A stretch of DNA of 58,135 nucleotides from Desulfogranum marinum. GTDB lineage: Bacteria; Desulfobacterota; Desulfobulbia; Desulfobulbales; Desulfobulbaceae. Shown piece after piece: positions 44,526 through 52,684 of the stretch (the stretch's first letter is position 1; every line of letters starts with the position of its first letter). Location: NCBI RefSeq assembly GCF_016918565.1, contig NZ_JAFFQD010000034.1:1-58135 (forward strand). Direction: 5' to 3'. The notes under the pieces were generated by a model. It saw nothing but the letters and a program-made list of their open reading frames with translations, ran no database searches and was not told the origin of the DNA. A program made the translations under genes and the position numbers.

Positions 44526-44664
44526 GCCCGAATTCCTCATCAGTTGAGGTGGTGCCGGATTCAAAGTTTTTGGTAGTAATACTGAACAAGATGGTGTCGC
44601 ATGGACTGACTTTGGGTGAGCATATCTTTTTAAAATGATAAAATGCTCACTGAGAAATTCGGGC
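44526..44664 (+). repeat. Dispersed repeat family 2, copy 3 (complete, with terminal inverted repeats)
   Basis: A 139-bp element with 14-nt terminal inverted repeats matching at 13 positions (GCCCGAATTCCTCA at 44526-44539, TGAGAAATTCGGGC at 44651-44664). A second, internal inverted repeat (GTGAGCAT/ATGCTCAC) lies close to the 3' end. It is the best-preserved member and defines the family. Confidence 0.8.
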
Positions 44665-44694
44665 TGTTGCTTGCCGGTCTGCATTGCTCCTTGC

Positions 44695-45177
44695 TCAAAG
44701 ATCATCAAGGCGTCGCCGTCGATCACACATGGAACCGGAAGCAGAGTAGGGGAGGTACACCTCGATAACCCCTGGTTCTGGGGAGTAAATAGTGTTAACT
44801 GTTTCTTTTGAATACCATATTCCTGCAATTTGTTGATCAGGAGTGACTATATACCCACCCCGATAGGGACAGTACACACTGAATTCACTTTTGTACCAAG
44901 CCAGCCATTCTTTGATGAGTTTTGGGGTAACATCTATTTGAATCCAAAGGTTGGACTGCAATCTATAGGCATTGTCAATGGCAATGATGGCATCGGGACG
45001 AGCTTTTTGGCCGGTATAATAATAAGTGTGATTTCGAAGGACTGTGGCCGACGTAAAAAGTTTTTGCGCCTCCTGGTTCTGTTGCCAGTGACCGGTAGGT
45101 CCTTTGGCAACGCAGCTAATGGACAGAAAAACAGGTAAAAGAATAGACAGCAGGAGTAAGGGTATACGGTTGATCAT
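44695..45177 (-). CDS. Hypothetical lipoprotein
   Basis: A 160-residue protein. The N-terminal signal IPLLLLSILLPVFLSISC ends in a lipobox with Cys22. The mature part contains TYYYTGQKARPDAIIAIDNAYRL and LWIQIDVTPKLIKEWLAWY, blocks that look conserved. It ends in a basic tail (CDRRRRLDDL). I do not recognise a characterised family. It is flanked by two copies of repeat family 2, one on each side. Confidence 0.75.
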   Translation of the reverse strand: MINRIPLLLLSILLPVFLSISCVAKGPTGHWQQNQEAQKLFTSATVLRNHTYYYTGQKARPDAIIAIDNAYRLQSNLWIQIDVTPKLIKEWLAWYKSEFSVYCPYRGGYIVTPDQQIAGIWYSKETVNTIYSPEPGVIEVYLPYSASGSMCDRRRRLDDL

Positions 45178-45330
45178 GATTTTTTCCTTTGCGCAGGAAG
45201 GTTGAAAGCCTCAAGGCATACACAATATATTGACGCATAATATACTGGAATTGATTTTTTATTGAGAGAAAAATGACATATTTGATGACATCGATTTTTG
45301 TTGCCCGAACAGCTGGTACACGTTAGGCTA
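45178..45330. other. Promoter region of the lipoprotein gene
   Basis: An AT-rich stretch that should carry the minus-strand promoter of the lipoprotein gene. Several -10-like boxes are present but none has a clear partner. It continues into repeat copy 4. Confidence 0.4.
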
Positions 45331-45512
45331 GCCCGGAATTCTCATCAGCTCAGGCGGTGCCTGGTTTCAACTTTATAATGCCGGAATAATGAAGAAGATG
45401 GTGCTGTATGGACTGACATTCGGTGAGTATTTTGTCAATTTTATATTTGATTGGTTTTGATAGTATGAATATGAAATTATTCATATTTTCAAAAAACGAC
45501 AAAATGTTCATG
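45331..45512 (+). repeat. Dispersed repeat family 2, copy 4
   Basis: It matches copy 3 in GCCCGGAATTCTCATCAG, in GAAGAAGATGGTGCTGTATGG followed by ACTGACATTCGGTGAG, and at the end (GACAAAATGTTCATG). The internal hairpin region is longer and contains GAATATGAA/TTCATATTTTC-type inverted repeats, like copy 2. The outer right arm is not clearly complementary here. Confidence 0.7.
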
Positions 45513-45623
45513 TAAAATGTGAGTTAAACGATTATGAAATGAACACCCTCGTATTGCCTTGTTATCGGTATAGAGGTGTATGGCCAATCAGGTGGAATAA
45601 CCACCATTGACAAAAGAGCCGTG

Positions 45624-46817
45624 ATGGGAACATCCAACTCCTACAATATCCTTATTTATTCCCATGACACGTACGGTCTGGGTCACATCAGGCGTACCAT
45701 GGCTATTGCCGGGCACCTGAGAGAGTCAACCGTTAATGTCCTGATCCTGACCGGGTCGCCCATTGCCGGGCGATTTTCGTTTCCCGAAAACGTCGATTTC
45801 GTGCGTATTCCCGGGATGATAAAGAAAACAAATGATGAATACCAATCGCTTTCCATTCGGATAGATCCGGAACATGCATTAAATATTCGTCGGTCCATTA
45901 TTCTTACCACTGCGAAAACCTTTCGCCCAAATTTATTTTTAGTTGATAAAGAGCCTTTGGGGTTAAAAAAAGAGGTACTCCCTACTTTGGAGTGGATTCA
46001 GCGTTACTGTCCGCATACAAAAACTGTTCTGGGACTGCGCGATATAATGGATGATCGCGAAACCGTCAGGGCTGATTGGGTGAATAAAGATGTGTATCGT
46101 CTTCTCGATCAACTGTATTCGGAAATCTGGATCTACGGGCGAAAATCAATTTATGATGCAGTTAAAGAATATGCTATTCCGGATTCTGTAAAAGAGAAAA
46201 TTGTTTTTACCGGTTATCTCCCCCGCAGAGTGGCAGGGGAAAAAGCAAAAGTCAAGACCCGTAAAAAATTCTGTGTCGGCAAAAATGAACAGATGATCGT
46301 GGTAACCACCGGCGGTGGCGGAGACGGCTACGATGTTATGGATTGTTTTTTGACAATGCAGGAAGAGGGCATCTTTCGCCAAGGGAAGAGTATACTTATC
46401 TCCGGTCCTTTTATGCCACTGAGCATGAGGCGCAAGTTAGCAAAGCGTGGTCGAAAACTGCAGATAAAGCTGCTCCCTTTTTATCCGAGAATGGAGGAGA
46501 TGATCGGTGCCGCAGATCTGGTGATTTCCATGGGAGGATATAACACCATGTGCGAAATTCTGAGTCAGAAAACGCCCTCTCTCATCATCCCTCGTGAGAC
46601 GCCACGCAAAGAACAGCTTATAAGAGCGCAGGCCTTCCAGCATCAGCAATTGATAGACTATCTTCCCTGGAACGAATTGACACCGCAAAAGCTAGGCGGA
46701 AAAATAAATGGAATGCTGGCTAATCTGCAGCCTTATCAGCAGGCGATGGATCAGTTTGAGCTGCGAGGCATAGACTGCATAAAGCAACGGCTACAGGTCT
46801 TTCGTGAGGTTGGATAG
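45624..46817 (+). CDS. Predicted glycosyltransferase (COG4671/MurG-like), second copy
   Basis: About 397 residues from ATG 45624; a GTG at 45576 would add 16 residues with no clear conservation. The motifs IYSHDTYGLGHIRRTMAIA at the N-terminus, VTTGGGGDGYDVMDCF in the middle and LVISMGGYNTMCEIL near the C-terminus match the protein at 29.6-30.7 kb. Both belong to the MurG-like GT-B group of unknown substrate. It stands alone, downstream of repeat copy 4 and convergent with the cereblon-like gene (4 nt apart). Confidence 0.85.
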   Translation: MGTSNSYNILIYSHDTYGLGHIRRTMAIAGHLRESTVNVLILTGSPIAGRFSFPENVDFVRIPGMIKKTNDEYQSLSIRIDPEHALNIRRSIILTTAKTFRPNLFLVDKEPLGLKKEVLPTLEWIQRYCPHTKTVLGLRDIMDDRETVRADWVNKDVYRLLDQLYSEIWIYGRKSIYDAVKEYAIPDSVKEKIVFTGYLPRRVAGEKAKVKTRKKFCVGKNEQMIVVTTGGGGDGYDVMDCFLTMQEEGIFRQGKSILISGPFMPLSMRRKLAKRGRKLQIKLLPFYPRMEEMIGAADLVISMGGYNTMCEILSQKTPSLIIPRETPRKEQLIRAQAFQHQQLIDYLPWNELTPQKLGGKINGMLANLQPYQQAMDQFELRGIDCIKQRLQVFREVG

Positions 46818-46821
46818 CAGT

Positions 46822-47262
46822 TCAGTCTTGCCGTAAATTGTTTTTTATAAGACCAAAAAACAGGCCATTGCCGCTGAACCTCCACCCCATATGTCGATGG
46901 CAATTCCTGCAGAGTACCATCTGCCACCTATATCCGGCAAACCAGCTAAATGCATTTGATGGTTTTCCTTCCGGATATACCCCCACTGCTTCATGGAAAC
47001 AGCGAAGTTCAAACACGATGCCGGCAGGATTGAAAAAGGTGTGTTCGTGGCTGTTGTTAATAACAGCAGTGTGCTTGGAAGTGGTGATGATGGAGCTGCA
47101 GACGCTGCAGCGTATTCCATGCTCATCGTTTTCTCCTGGACCACAGTCATCATCTGTCAGGGGCACTCCCTTTTTGACCGGGTCCAGTTGAATACGACAA
47201 TTAAACGGAAAAGCTCTTCTACTCCTTGTCTTTGGCAGGGCTATTCTTGTAGTGGTCAACAA
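46822..47262 (-). CDS. Bacterial cereblon-like protein (CULT domain)
   Basis: The C-terminal 100 residues match the thalidomide-binding CULT domain. Two zinc CxxC pairs (C52/C55, C118/C121) frame HEHTFFNPAGIVFELRCF and SWFAGYRW. The tri-Trp cage W107, W113, W127 has exactly the 6 and 14 spacing of human W380/W386/W400. Bacterial CULT proteins are known, but their natural ligand and function are not firmly established. The start is uncertain: the frame opens with TTG codons at 47262/47259 inside the hemD end, and no good ribosome-binding site is seen. It closes the haem-biosynthesis gene run. Confidence 0.85.
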   Translation of the reverse strand: MLTTTRIALPKTRSRRAFPFNCRIQLDPVKKGVPLTDDDCGPGENDEHGIRCSVCSSIITTSKHTAVINNSHEHTFFNPAGIVFELRCFHEAVGVYPEGKPSNAFSWFAGYRWQMVLCRNCHRHMGWRFSGNGLFFGLIKNNLRQD

Positions 47263-48802
47263 TGGTGTTTACCATGTCGTTAATGGTATAACTCTCGGGT
47301 TGTATATCTACTTGCAAGCCGCTTTCTGTGACGGTTTTTGCCGTAATCGGACCGATGGCGGCGATGGTTACCTTGTTCAACAGCTGCTGTAGCTCGTCAT
47401 TGTCCTTGGCGTCAACCATGGAGAGAAAGTTGGTTACCGTCGAGGAACTGGTAAAGGTCAGTAGGTCGATATCGCCTTCAATCAGCTGGTCGCGGAGTTC
47501 TTCTTTTCTGCCTTGCGGCGGTACGTTTTGATACACCGGCACCACGTCGACATCGGCTCCGGCGTCGACCAGTGTCTCTGGTAAAACTTCACTTGCACGC
47601 AGGGCGCGCGGAAGAAGTATTTTAGATCCTGCGCCGACCTTTGATTCCAGCAGGGCCTCTGCCAGGCCTTCACCTGTAAATCGTTGCGGGATAAGATCTG
47701 CCCGCAGCCCGTATTTGAGCAGCTCCTCTGCCGTTGCTTTCCCAACTGCCGCAATCTTTGGACCGGCAAGGCTGCGGCTATCGAGCCCACTTTGGTACAG
47801 TCGTTTGAAAAAATACGTTACCGCGTTAAGACTGGTAAAAAGTATCCACTGATATTGTTTGATATCGGCAAAGGCTTGATCCAGAGGTGTGTAGTCGCTG
47901 ACCGGCTCTATGTGGATGGTTGAGTATTCAAGGCAATCAGCTCCGTGTTCCTCAAGCTTGGCAACCAGTTCACTGGCCTGTTCCCTGGTTCTGGTGACAA
48001 CGACTCGCTTGTCAAAAAGAGGCCTTTTTTCGTACCAATCAATGGTCTTGCGCAGCTTGACTACCTCACCGACTATAACCAGGGCAGGGGGCTTAATATC
48101 TGCTTTCTGCACGACTTCCGTAATAGTGGCAAGGGTTCCTTCCACCGATCGTTGCTGCGGGGTGGACGCCCAGCGAACAACTGCAACCGGAGTGTCGGGA
48201 GATCTACCGTAGTCGATCAGTTTTTTGGTAATAAGCGGCAGGGTTTTTATTCCCATATAGATAACAATGGTTCCCGCCCCTGTGGCGAGTTTGTCCCACT
48301 GAATATTGGAATATTTTTTGGTGGGGTCTTCGTGCCCGGTAACAAAGGCAACAGATGCTGTATAGTCTCGATGGGTAATGGGAATGCCGGCGTAGGTGGC
48401 AGCAGCTGTAGCGGAAGTGACACCTGGGACCACTTCAAAATCAATCCCTTCGGCAACAATTTCTTCTATTTCCTCGCCGCCACGTCCAAATATAAAAGGG
48501 TCGCCACCTTTTAAGCGGACAACTATATTGCCAGCTTTTGCATGGTCCACCAGGAGCTGGTTGATACCTTCCTGGGTGTAGGCATGCAGGCCGCCACCTT
48601 TTTTTCCGGCATAAATGAATTTGGCGGTTTTAGGCACATAGTTGAGCAGTTTTTTATTGGCCAGGTAATCGTAGACAACAACCTCGGCTCGTTCGAGCAG
48701 GTATTTTCCGCGAAGAGTAATAAGTCCTGGATCGCCGGGGCCGGCTCCAATCAGATAAACTTTGCCGGCAGGTTTTTTCTGGTCTGTTTTTTGTGTGGTC
48801 AC
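47219..48802 (-). CDS. cobA-hemD: Uroporphyrinogen-III C-methyltransferase / uroporphyrinogen-III synthase fusion
   Basis: A 527-residue bifunctional enzyme. The CobA (SUMT) half (about 10-255) has VYLIGAGPGDPGLITL, VVRLKGGDPFIFGRGGEE, PGVTSATAAATYAGIPITHR and YMGIKTL. It methylates uroporphyrinogen III to precorrin-2 for sirohaem, cobalamin or the alternative haem route. The HemD half (about 265-525) has VVVTRTREQASEL and LLTFTSSSTVTNFL, and closes hydroxymethylbilane into uroporphyrinogen III. Such fusions are common in Desulfobacterota and Clostridia. It follows hemC by 55 nt, and the cereblon-like gene overlaps its end. Confidence 0.96.
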   Translation of the reverse strand: MTTQKTDQKKPAGKVYLIGAGPGDPGLITLRGKYLLERAEVVVYDYLANKKLLNYVPKTAKFIYAGKKGGGLHAYTQEGINQLLVDHAKAGNIVVRLKGGDPFIFGRGGEEIEEIVAEGIDFEVVPGVTSATAAATYAGIPITHRDYTASVAFVTGHEDPTKKYSNIQWDKLATGAGTIVIYMGIKTLPLITKKLIDYGRSPDTPVAVVRWASTPQQRSVEGTLATITEVVQKADIKPPALVIVGEVVKLRKTIDWYEKRPLFDKRVVVTRTREQASELVAKLEEHGADCLEYSTIHIEPVSDYTPLDQAFADIKQYQWILFTSLNAVTYFFKRLYQSGLDSRSLAGPKIAAVGKATAEELLKYGLRADLIPQRFTGEGLAEALLESKVGAGSKILLPRALRASEVLPETLVDAGADVDVVPVYQNVPPQGRKEELRDQLIEGDIDLLTFTSSSTVTNFLSMVDAKDNDELQQLLNKVTIAAIGPITAKTVTESGLQVDIQPESYTINDMVNTIVDHYKNSPAKDKE

Positions 48803-48857
48803 TGGTTACTGTACCGTTGAATAGTATATCATGAGTAAGGCTGACCCAAAGGAACAA

Positions 48858-49790
48858 TCAATCTTGGGCGCTGTACACTTCATCTAAAATAGCCTTTCCG
48901 CCTCGGTCGAGCAGGATCTCTGCCAGTTGAGTGCCGAGTTGAGCCGCTTCTACGGCAGGTCCTTCGATGGAGTCTTTTAAAATGGTGGTACCGTCAACAC
49001 TTGCCACAAGCCCTGTGAGGCATACCTTGTCGCCCTCAAGGGTTGCATGGGCACCGATAGGAACCTGGCAGCCGCCATCGAGTCGGATGAGAAAGGCTCT
49101 TTCCGCAGAGACTGTGGTTGCGGTATGATCGTGGTGAAGAAATTGCAATCCCTGGAGGAGCTCTGTATCATCTTTGCGCAGCTCCAAGCCCAGTGACCCC
49201 TGACCAATTGCAGGCAGCATTTGGGTAGGAGTAAAGAGGGCTGCTATACGTTTTTGCATGCCCAGTCTGTTGAGTCCTGCACCGGCAAGAATGATGGCAT
49301 CGTACTCTCCTTGCTCCATTTTTTTTAACCGGGTGTCAAGGTTGCCTCGCAGGTCAAGTATGCATAAATCAGGACGCATTGCGGCTAGCTGTGATTTTCT
49401 GCGTAGGCTGGATGTCCCAATTTTTGCCCCTTGGGGAAGGCCTTCAATGCTTTTGTAGTGGACGGAAACAAAGGCATCGGCTGCAGTTTCTCTTTCAGGA
49501 ATTATCGCGACATGCAAATCTGCGGGCAGTTCGGTGGGGACGTCCTTCATGGAATGTACAGCAATGTCGACTTCGTCGGCCAGGAGAGCGTCTTCTATCT
49601 CTTTGACAAAAAGTCCTTTGCCGCCGACCTTGGCCAGAGGAACATCTAGGATCTTATCACCCTTGGTAGTGATTCGAACGAGTTCAACCTTCGTGTCAGG
49701 GTATTGGTTTTCAATCTGATTTTTGACCCAGGTAGATTGGGTGACTGCCAGCAGGCTGGCTCGAGTTCCTATACGTAACAGGGGACGCAT
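48858..49790 (-). CDS. hemC: Hydroxymethylbilane synthase (porphobilinogen deaminase)
   Basis: HemC joins four porphobilinogens into hydroxymethylbilane. The 310-residue protein starts LLRIGTRASLLAVTQ, has VDIAVHSMKDVPTELP with the catalytic Asp region, and SLRRKSQLAAMRPDL. It has RLDGGCQVPIGAHA with the Cys that holds the dipyrromethane cofactor. Length and motifs are normal. It is followed by cobA-hemD, giving the consecutive steps from porphobilinogen to precorrin-2. Confidence 0.97.
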   Translation of the reverse strand: MRPLLRIGTRASLLAVTQSTWVKNQIENQYPDTKVELVRITTKGDKILDVPLAKVGGKGLFVKEIEDALLADEVDIAVHSMKDVPTELPADLHVAIIPERETAADAFVSVHYKSIEGLPQGAKIGTSSLRRKSQLAAMRPDLCILDLRGNLDTRLKKMEQGEYDAIILAGAGLNRLGMQKRIAALFTPTQMLPAIGQGSLGLELRKDDTELLQGLQFLHHDHTATTVSAERAFLIRLDGGCQVPIGAHATLEGDKVCLTGLVASVDGTTILKDSIEGPAVEAAQLGTQLAEILLDRGGKAILDEVYSAQD

Positions 49791-49850
49791 GAAGTATCTT
49801 CCGGTGTTGAGTTATTATCAGGTGTATGTCACAGGAGCCATATACAGGCT

Positions 49851-50810
49851 CTACTGAGATTTGTCAATTTCATCGAGTAAGGCCGCAGCAAACAGAGGCA
49901 GCATCAGCTCATGATGGCCGGTGAAATTAAATCCCTTGCCGCCTTCCAGGTTGGGACGATGGACAACGTTGGTTGCAGGGCGGTAATGACGAATGAAATC
50001 AAAATTAGCAGTGGTGAATTGGGTCACCTGGTGGCCTAGATTGCGGACCACGGTAAGGGCTTTTAAAAAAACCTCCGGTAACAGCACTGCCGAGCCGACA
50101 TTGAGGTAAACTCCTCCCTGGAGATGACTGATCAGGCTGCAAAATAGCCTGAAATCGTGGTGCCCTGCACTGCCGATGGAGCCACCGTCAACACTGGGGT
50201 GAATATGGATAATATCGGTGCCCATGGCAACGTGTACTGTTACCGGTACCTTGAGCTTATAGGCTGCAGCAAGGAGGCTGTGCTTATTGTGGGGGAAGTT
50301 TTGCTCACAGAGCATTTTGCCGACTGCTTCACCTATCCCGATCCCTTGTGCTGCTCCCTGGTTGATGGCGGTATTAAGATGTTCTCCCGTCTCTCTGGCA
50401 GCACCAAATGCACCTTCGCCGAGTACATCGGCAACTTCCTCTGAGGTGCGTCCGACCATGGCAATTTCCGTATCATGGATAATTCCCGCTCCATTGAGCG
50501 CTATGGCGGAGATGATGCCCTGTTCCATAAGTGAGATAAGGATCGGATTAAGACCAACCTTGATTACATGGGCTCCCATGCCAAGAATAATTGGGTGCTG
50601 TTGCTGATGTGCCAGTGCTGTCCGGCTGATAAACTCAGGGAAATCAATGCCCATGAGTTGAGTGGGTAAACAGTTTATCAGTTGGCTGACTGTCATTGCC
50701 GGGTGAACCGGTCCGGCAAAGTCGTCAACGCTGACCTTGGAGTGCCGGTCATGGACAGAGTAGGTATTCAGTTTGTCAAATTGCAGAGGGTCGATAGTAT
50801 ATCTAGACAT
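49851..50810 (-). CDS. Deoxyhypusine-synthase-like protein of unknown function
   Basis: A 319-residue soluble protein. The blocks ILGMGAHVIKVGLNPILI, IALNGAGIIHDTEIAMVG, AAYKLKVPVTVHVAMGTD, HHDFRLF and VYLNVGSAVLLPEVFLKAL follow the order seen in deoxyhypusine synthases, which bind NAD and spermidine in a Rossmann-like fold. However, the Lys-containing active-site motif near the C-terminus (GGxVxKHH in eukaryotic enzymes) is not seen; GSAVLLPEV stands there. Bacteria lack hypusine, so it may use another amine or have a new role. It lies between gmhA and hemC on the same strand. Confidence 0.55.
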   Translation of the reverse strand: MSRYTIDPLQFDKLNTYSVHDRHSKVSVDDFAGPVHPAMTVSQLINCLPTQLMGIDFPEFISRTALAHQQQHPIILGMGAHVIKVGLNPILISLMEQGIISAIALNGAGIIHDTEIAMVGRTSEEVADVLGEGAFGAARETGEHLNTAINQGAAQGIGIGEAVGKMLCEQNFPHNKHSLLAAAYKLKVPVTVHVAMGTDIIHIHPSVDGGSIGSAGHHDFRLFCSLISHLQGGVYLNVGSAVLLPEVFLKALTVVRNLGHQVTQFTTANFDFIRHYRPATNVVHRPNLEGGKGFNFTGHHELMLPLFAAALLDEIDKSQ

Positions 50811-50858
50811 TGTCTACAGTGGGAGGAGTGAATTTCTGGAAGAAACTGGAAACTATTA

Positions 50859-51455
50859 CTACTGGTCGGCAAACATTTTCATTTCAACAATTTCGCAAAG
50901 CATATGCTCGACCCAAAGATGGGCTTCCTGGATATGCGGGGTCTCGTCTGATGGTACATTCAAGACCATGTCACAGATCTCAGCCAGATCTCCGCCGGGT
51001 CTTTTGGTTCCGCCCGTGAGCGCAACGGTTTTCATGCCGATCTTTTCGGCTGCTTCCATTGCTTTGACCACATTGGTAGATGTTCCTGAGGTAGATATCC
51101 CAAGGGCCAGGTCTTCGGGTTTGCCAAAGGCCTCAACCTGTTTTGCGAAAATAACGTCAAAGGAAAAATCATTGCCGATGGAGGTGATAACCGAGGTGTC
51201 GGTGGTGAGTGCCAAGGCAGGGAGTGGACGGCGGTTAATCAGGAAACGATTGACAAACTCTGCGGCAAGGTGCTGTGCATCTGCTGCGCTGCCACCATTG
51301 CCGAAAATCAGCAATTTCCCGCCGGATTCAAGCGTGTTTTGGGTCCACTCGGTCAGCTCAATGATTTTGTCAATGGAGCTTTGTGCAAAGGCTTCTTTAG
51401 CTGTGATGGATTGAACAAGATTTGAAACTATAAGTGCTTTCATGACCACCATCAA
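50859..51455 (-). CDS. gmhA: Phosphoheptose isomerase (SIS domain)
   Basis: A 198-residue SIS-fold enzyme that converts sedoheptulose 7-phosphate to D-glycero-manno-heptose 7-phosphate, the entry to lipopolysaccharide core heptose. Signatures are LIFGNGGSAADAQHLAAEFVNRF (about 48-70, written here in two overlapping motifs), GISTSGTSTNVVKA, and the C-terminal ETPHIQEAHLWVEHMLCE with catalytic His/Glu. The first Met residues (MMVVMKAL) offer several starts. It stands behind the adk terminator, so it probably has its own promoter or is expressed with the gene that follows. Confidence 0.93.
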   Translation of the reverse strand: MMVVMKALIVSNLVQSITAKEAFAQSSIDKIIELTEWTQNTLESGGKLLIFGNGGSAADAQHLAAEFVNRFLINRRPLPALALTTDTSVITSIGNDFSFDVIFAKQVEAFGKPEDLALGISTSGTSTNVVKAMEAAEKIGMKTVALTGGTKRPGGDLAEICDMVLNVPSDETPHIQEAHLWVEHMLCEIVEMKMFADQ

Positions 51456-51482
51456 TGATTGAAAAAAGGGCAGCTGTCAAAT

Positions 51483-51523
51483 AAAAAAACGTTTCCGTAC
51501 AAGTTATGTACGGAAACGTTTTT
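51483..51523 (-). terminator. Terminator of adk
   Basis: A perfect stem of at least 13 bp (ACGTTTCCGTACA and its complement) with a 5-nt loop is flanked by A and T runs. It lies 23 nt beyond the adk stop codon. It is symmetric and could act in both directions. Confidence 0.93.
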
Positions 51524-51545
51524 GTCATGTATGAAATAAGGCTGC

Positions 51546-52220
51546 TTACGGCAGGTCTTTCATAATAGCATCAGATACTTCTTTGATGGCCATGGAACCA
51601 TCAACAGAGATCACAGGGATACCATCAAGGTTTTTGAAGTAGTTAACAGCGGCCATGGTGCCTGTTTTGTCATCATAGTAGATGTTATGGCGCTTGTTGA
51701 TTGCTTCTTCATCCTGGTCATCTGCGCGGGTGGACAATTCTCCGCCACAAACACGGCAAACCAGCTTGCCGTCTTTTTCTACCGGCTTGATGGCGTCAAA
51801 AGCGATGTGGTTTGGATGGTTATTGTCGTTGGCACACAGGCGACGACCCATGATGCGCTCTTTAGCAATTTCGCGGTCCAATTCGATCTCAACGACACAG
51901 TCGAGTTTCATGCCGGCTTCTTTCAGTGCCTTGTCAAGAGCCTCTGCTTGTGCAAGAGAACGTGGAAAACCGTCAAGGAGCCAGCCATTTTCTTTAGATT
52001 TGTTGAGGGTTTCCAGAACCATAGGGATGGTAATGTCGTCCGGTACCAAATCGCCTCGGTCAATATATTCTTTTGCTTTCTTACCAAGTTCAGTGCCGCC
52101 TTTGATGTGCTCACGGAAAATTGCTCCGGATTCAATGTGGTCGATACCATATTTCTCTTTTACGATGGCACCTTGGGTACCTTTACCGCTGCCGTTAGGG
52201 CCGAAAGTAAGAATGTTCAT
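51546..52220 (-). CDS. adk: Adenylate kinase
   Basis: Adk equilibrates ATP + AMP with two ADP. The 224-residue protein has the P-loop GPNGSGKGTQ (7-16), the AMP-binding GWLLDGFPRSLAQAEAL and a long LID. The LID carries Cys and His (RRLCANDNN, HPNH, CRVCGG), which suggests a metal-stabilised lid of the kind known in several Gram-negative adenylate kinases with long lids. Asn in the second P-loop position is slightly unusual. A single gene with a strong terminator. Confidence 0.95.
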   Translation of the reverse strand: MNILTFGPNGSGKGTQGAIVKEKYGIDHIESGAIFREHIKGGTELGKKAKEYIDRGDLVPDDITIPMVLETLNKSKENGWLLDGFPRSLAQAEALDKALKEAGMKLDCVVEIELDREIAKERIMGRRLCANDNNHPNHIAFDAIKPVEKDGKLVCRVCGGELSTRADDQDEEAINKRHNIYYDDKTGTMAAVNYFKNLDGIPVISVDGSMAIKEVSDAIMKDLP

Positions 52221-52462
52221 GCCGGTCTCCTTTGAGTATTTTTCAATGGTAATAAGTGTCTAACGTCTTGAATTCTAATAAGAAAACAAGGCGGAAAAAA
52301 TGAATAGTCTCTCATTAACTCGCCGAGTATACAGCAAGTCGAAAGCTTTGGCTATGAAAATGATTGGTCAGGTGAGCTTTGGCTTGTCGCCAATTCAACA
52401 ACATAGAATCCCAGACTGATGTTTAGTGAAGTTATATTCCAGAAAGAGAGAAGCTATATTTT

Positions 52463-52491
52463 TTGACAACCGATGGTAAAGCGATTAAAAA
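52463..52491 (+). promoter_or_regulatory. Predicted hom promoter
   Basis: TTGACA (52463-52468) and TAAAAA (52486-52491), 17 bp apart. If used, the hom transcript has a leader of about 185 nt that includes repeat copy C. Confidence 0.5.
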
Positions 52492-52522
52492 AACGTGCGA
52501 GGTTGTATGTCCCTTAAACTCA

Positions 52523-52665
52523 AGGCTATCTTGAATAATTGCCATTTCGCCCGACCTCAGCGTTATGCTCAAAATTTTATCCTTGGAATATTAAATATAT
52601 GCCTGTGGTAAAATTTTTCACATGCCTTGATCTCGAACGAAATTACTAACAATTCAAGATACCCT
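52523..52665 (+). repeat. Dispersed repeat family 1, copy C (complete, in hom leader)
   Basis: A 143-bp element about 80% similar by eye to copy A through the core (CGCCC..., GTTATG, GGAATATTAAATATATGCCTG, TGATCTCGAACGAAA). Its ends AGGCTATCTTGAAT (52523-52536) and ATTCAAGATACCCT (52652-52665) pair at 13 of 14 positions although their sequence differs from the ends of copy A. It ends 20 nt before the hom start codon. Confidence 0.75.
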
Positions 52666-52684
52666 CAATATAGGTTGATTGACC

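Larger units (their letters stand above)
52221..52684. other. Divergent intergenic region between adk and hom
   Basis: About 464 bp holding the adk promoter (not pinpointed), the predicted hom promoter (52463-52491) and repeat family 1 copy C (52523-52665). A hairpin-prone stretch (GGCG-N-ATGA ... TCAT-N-CGCC) is visible around 52291-52325. No ORF is credible here. Confidence 0.5.

Noticed and set aside
44463-44828. A 121-codon minus-strand ORF overlapping the lipoprotein end
   Set aside because: It crosses repeat copy 3 and the lipoprotein gene in another frame; no conserved features.
46845-47153. A 102-codon minus-strand ORF in another frame over the cereblon-like gene
   Set aside because: The alternative frame carries the complete CULT domain with zinc and Trp residues; this one has no recognisable sequence.
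47219-48802. Frameshift or gene split in cobA-hemD
   Set aside because: The frame is continuous and both halves are complete; CobA-HemD fusion is normal in this group of bacteria.
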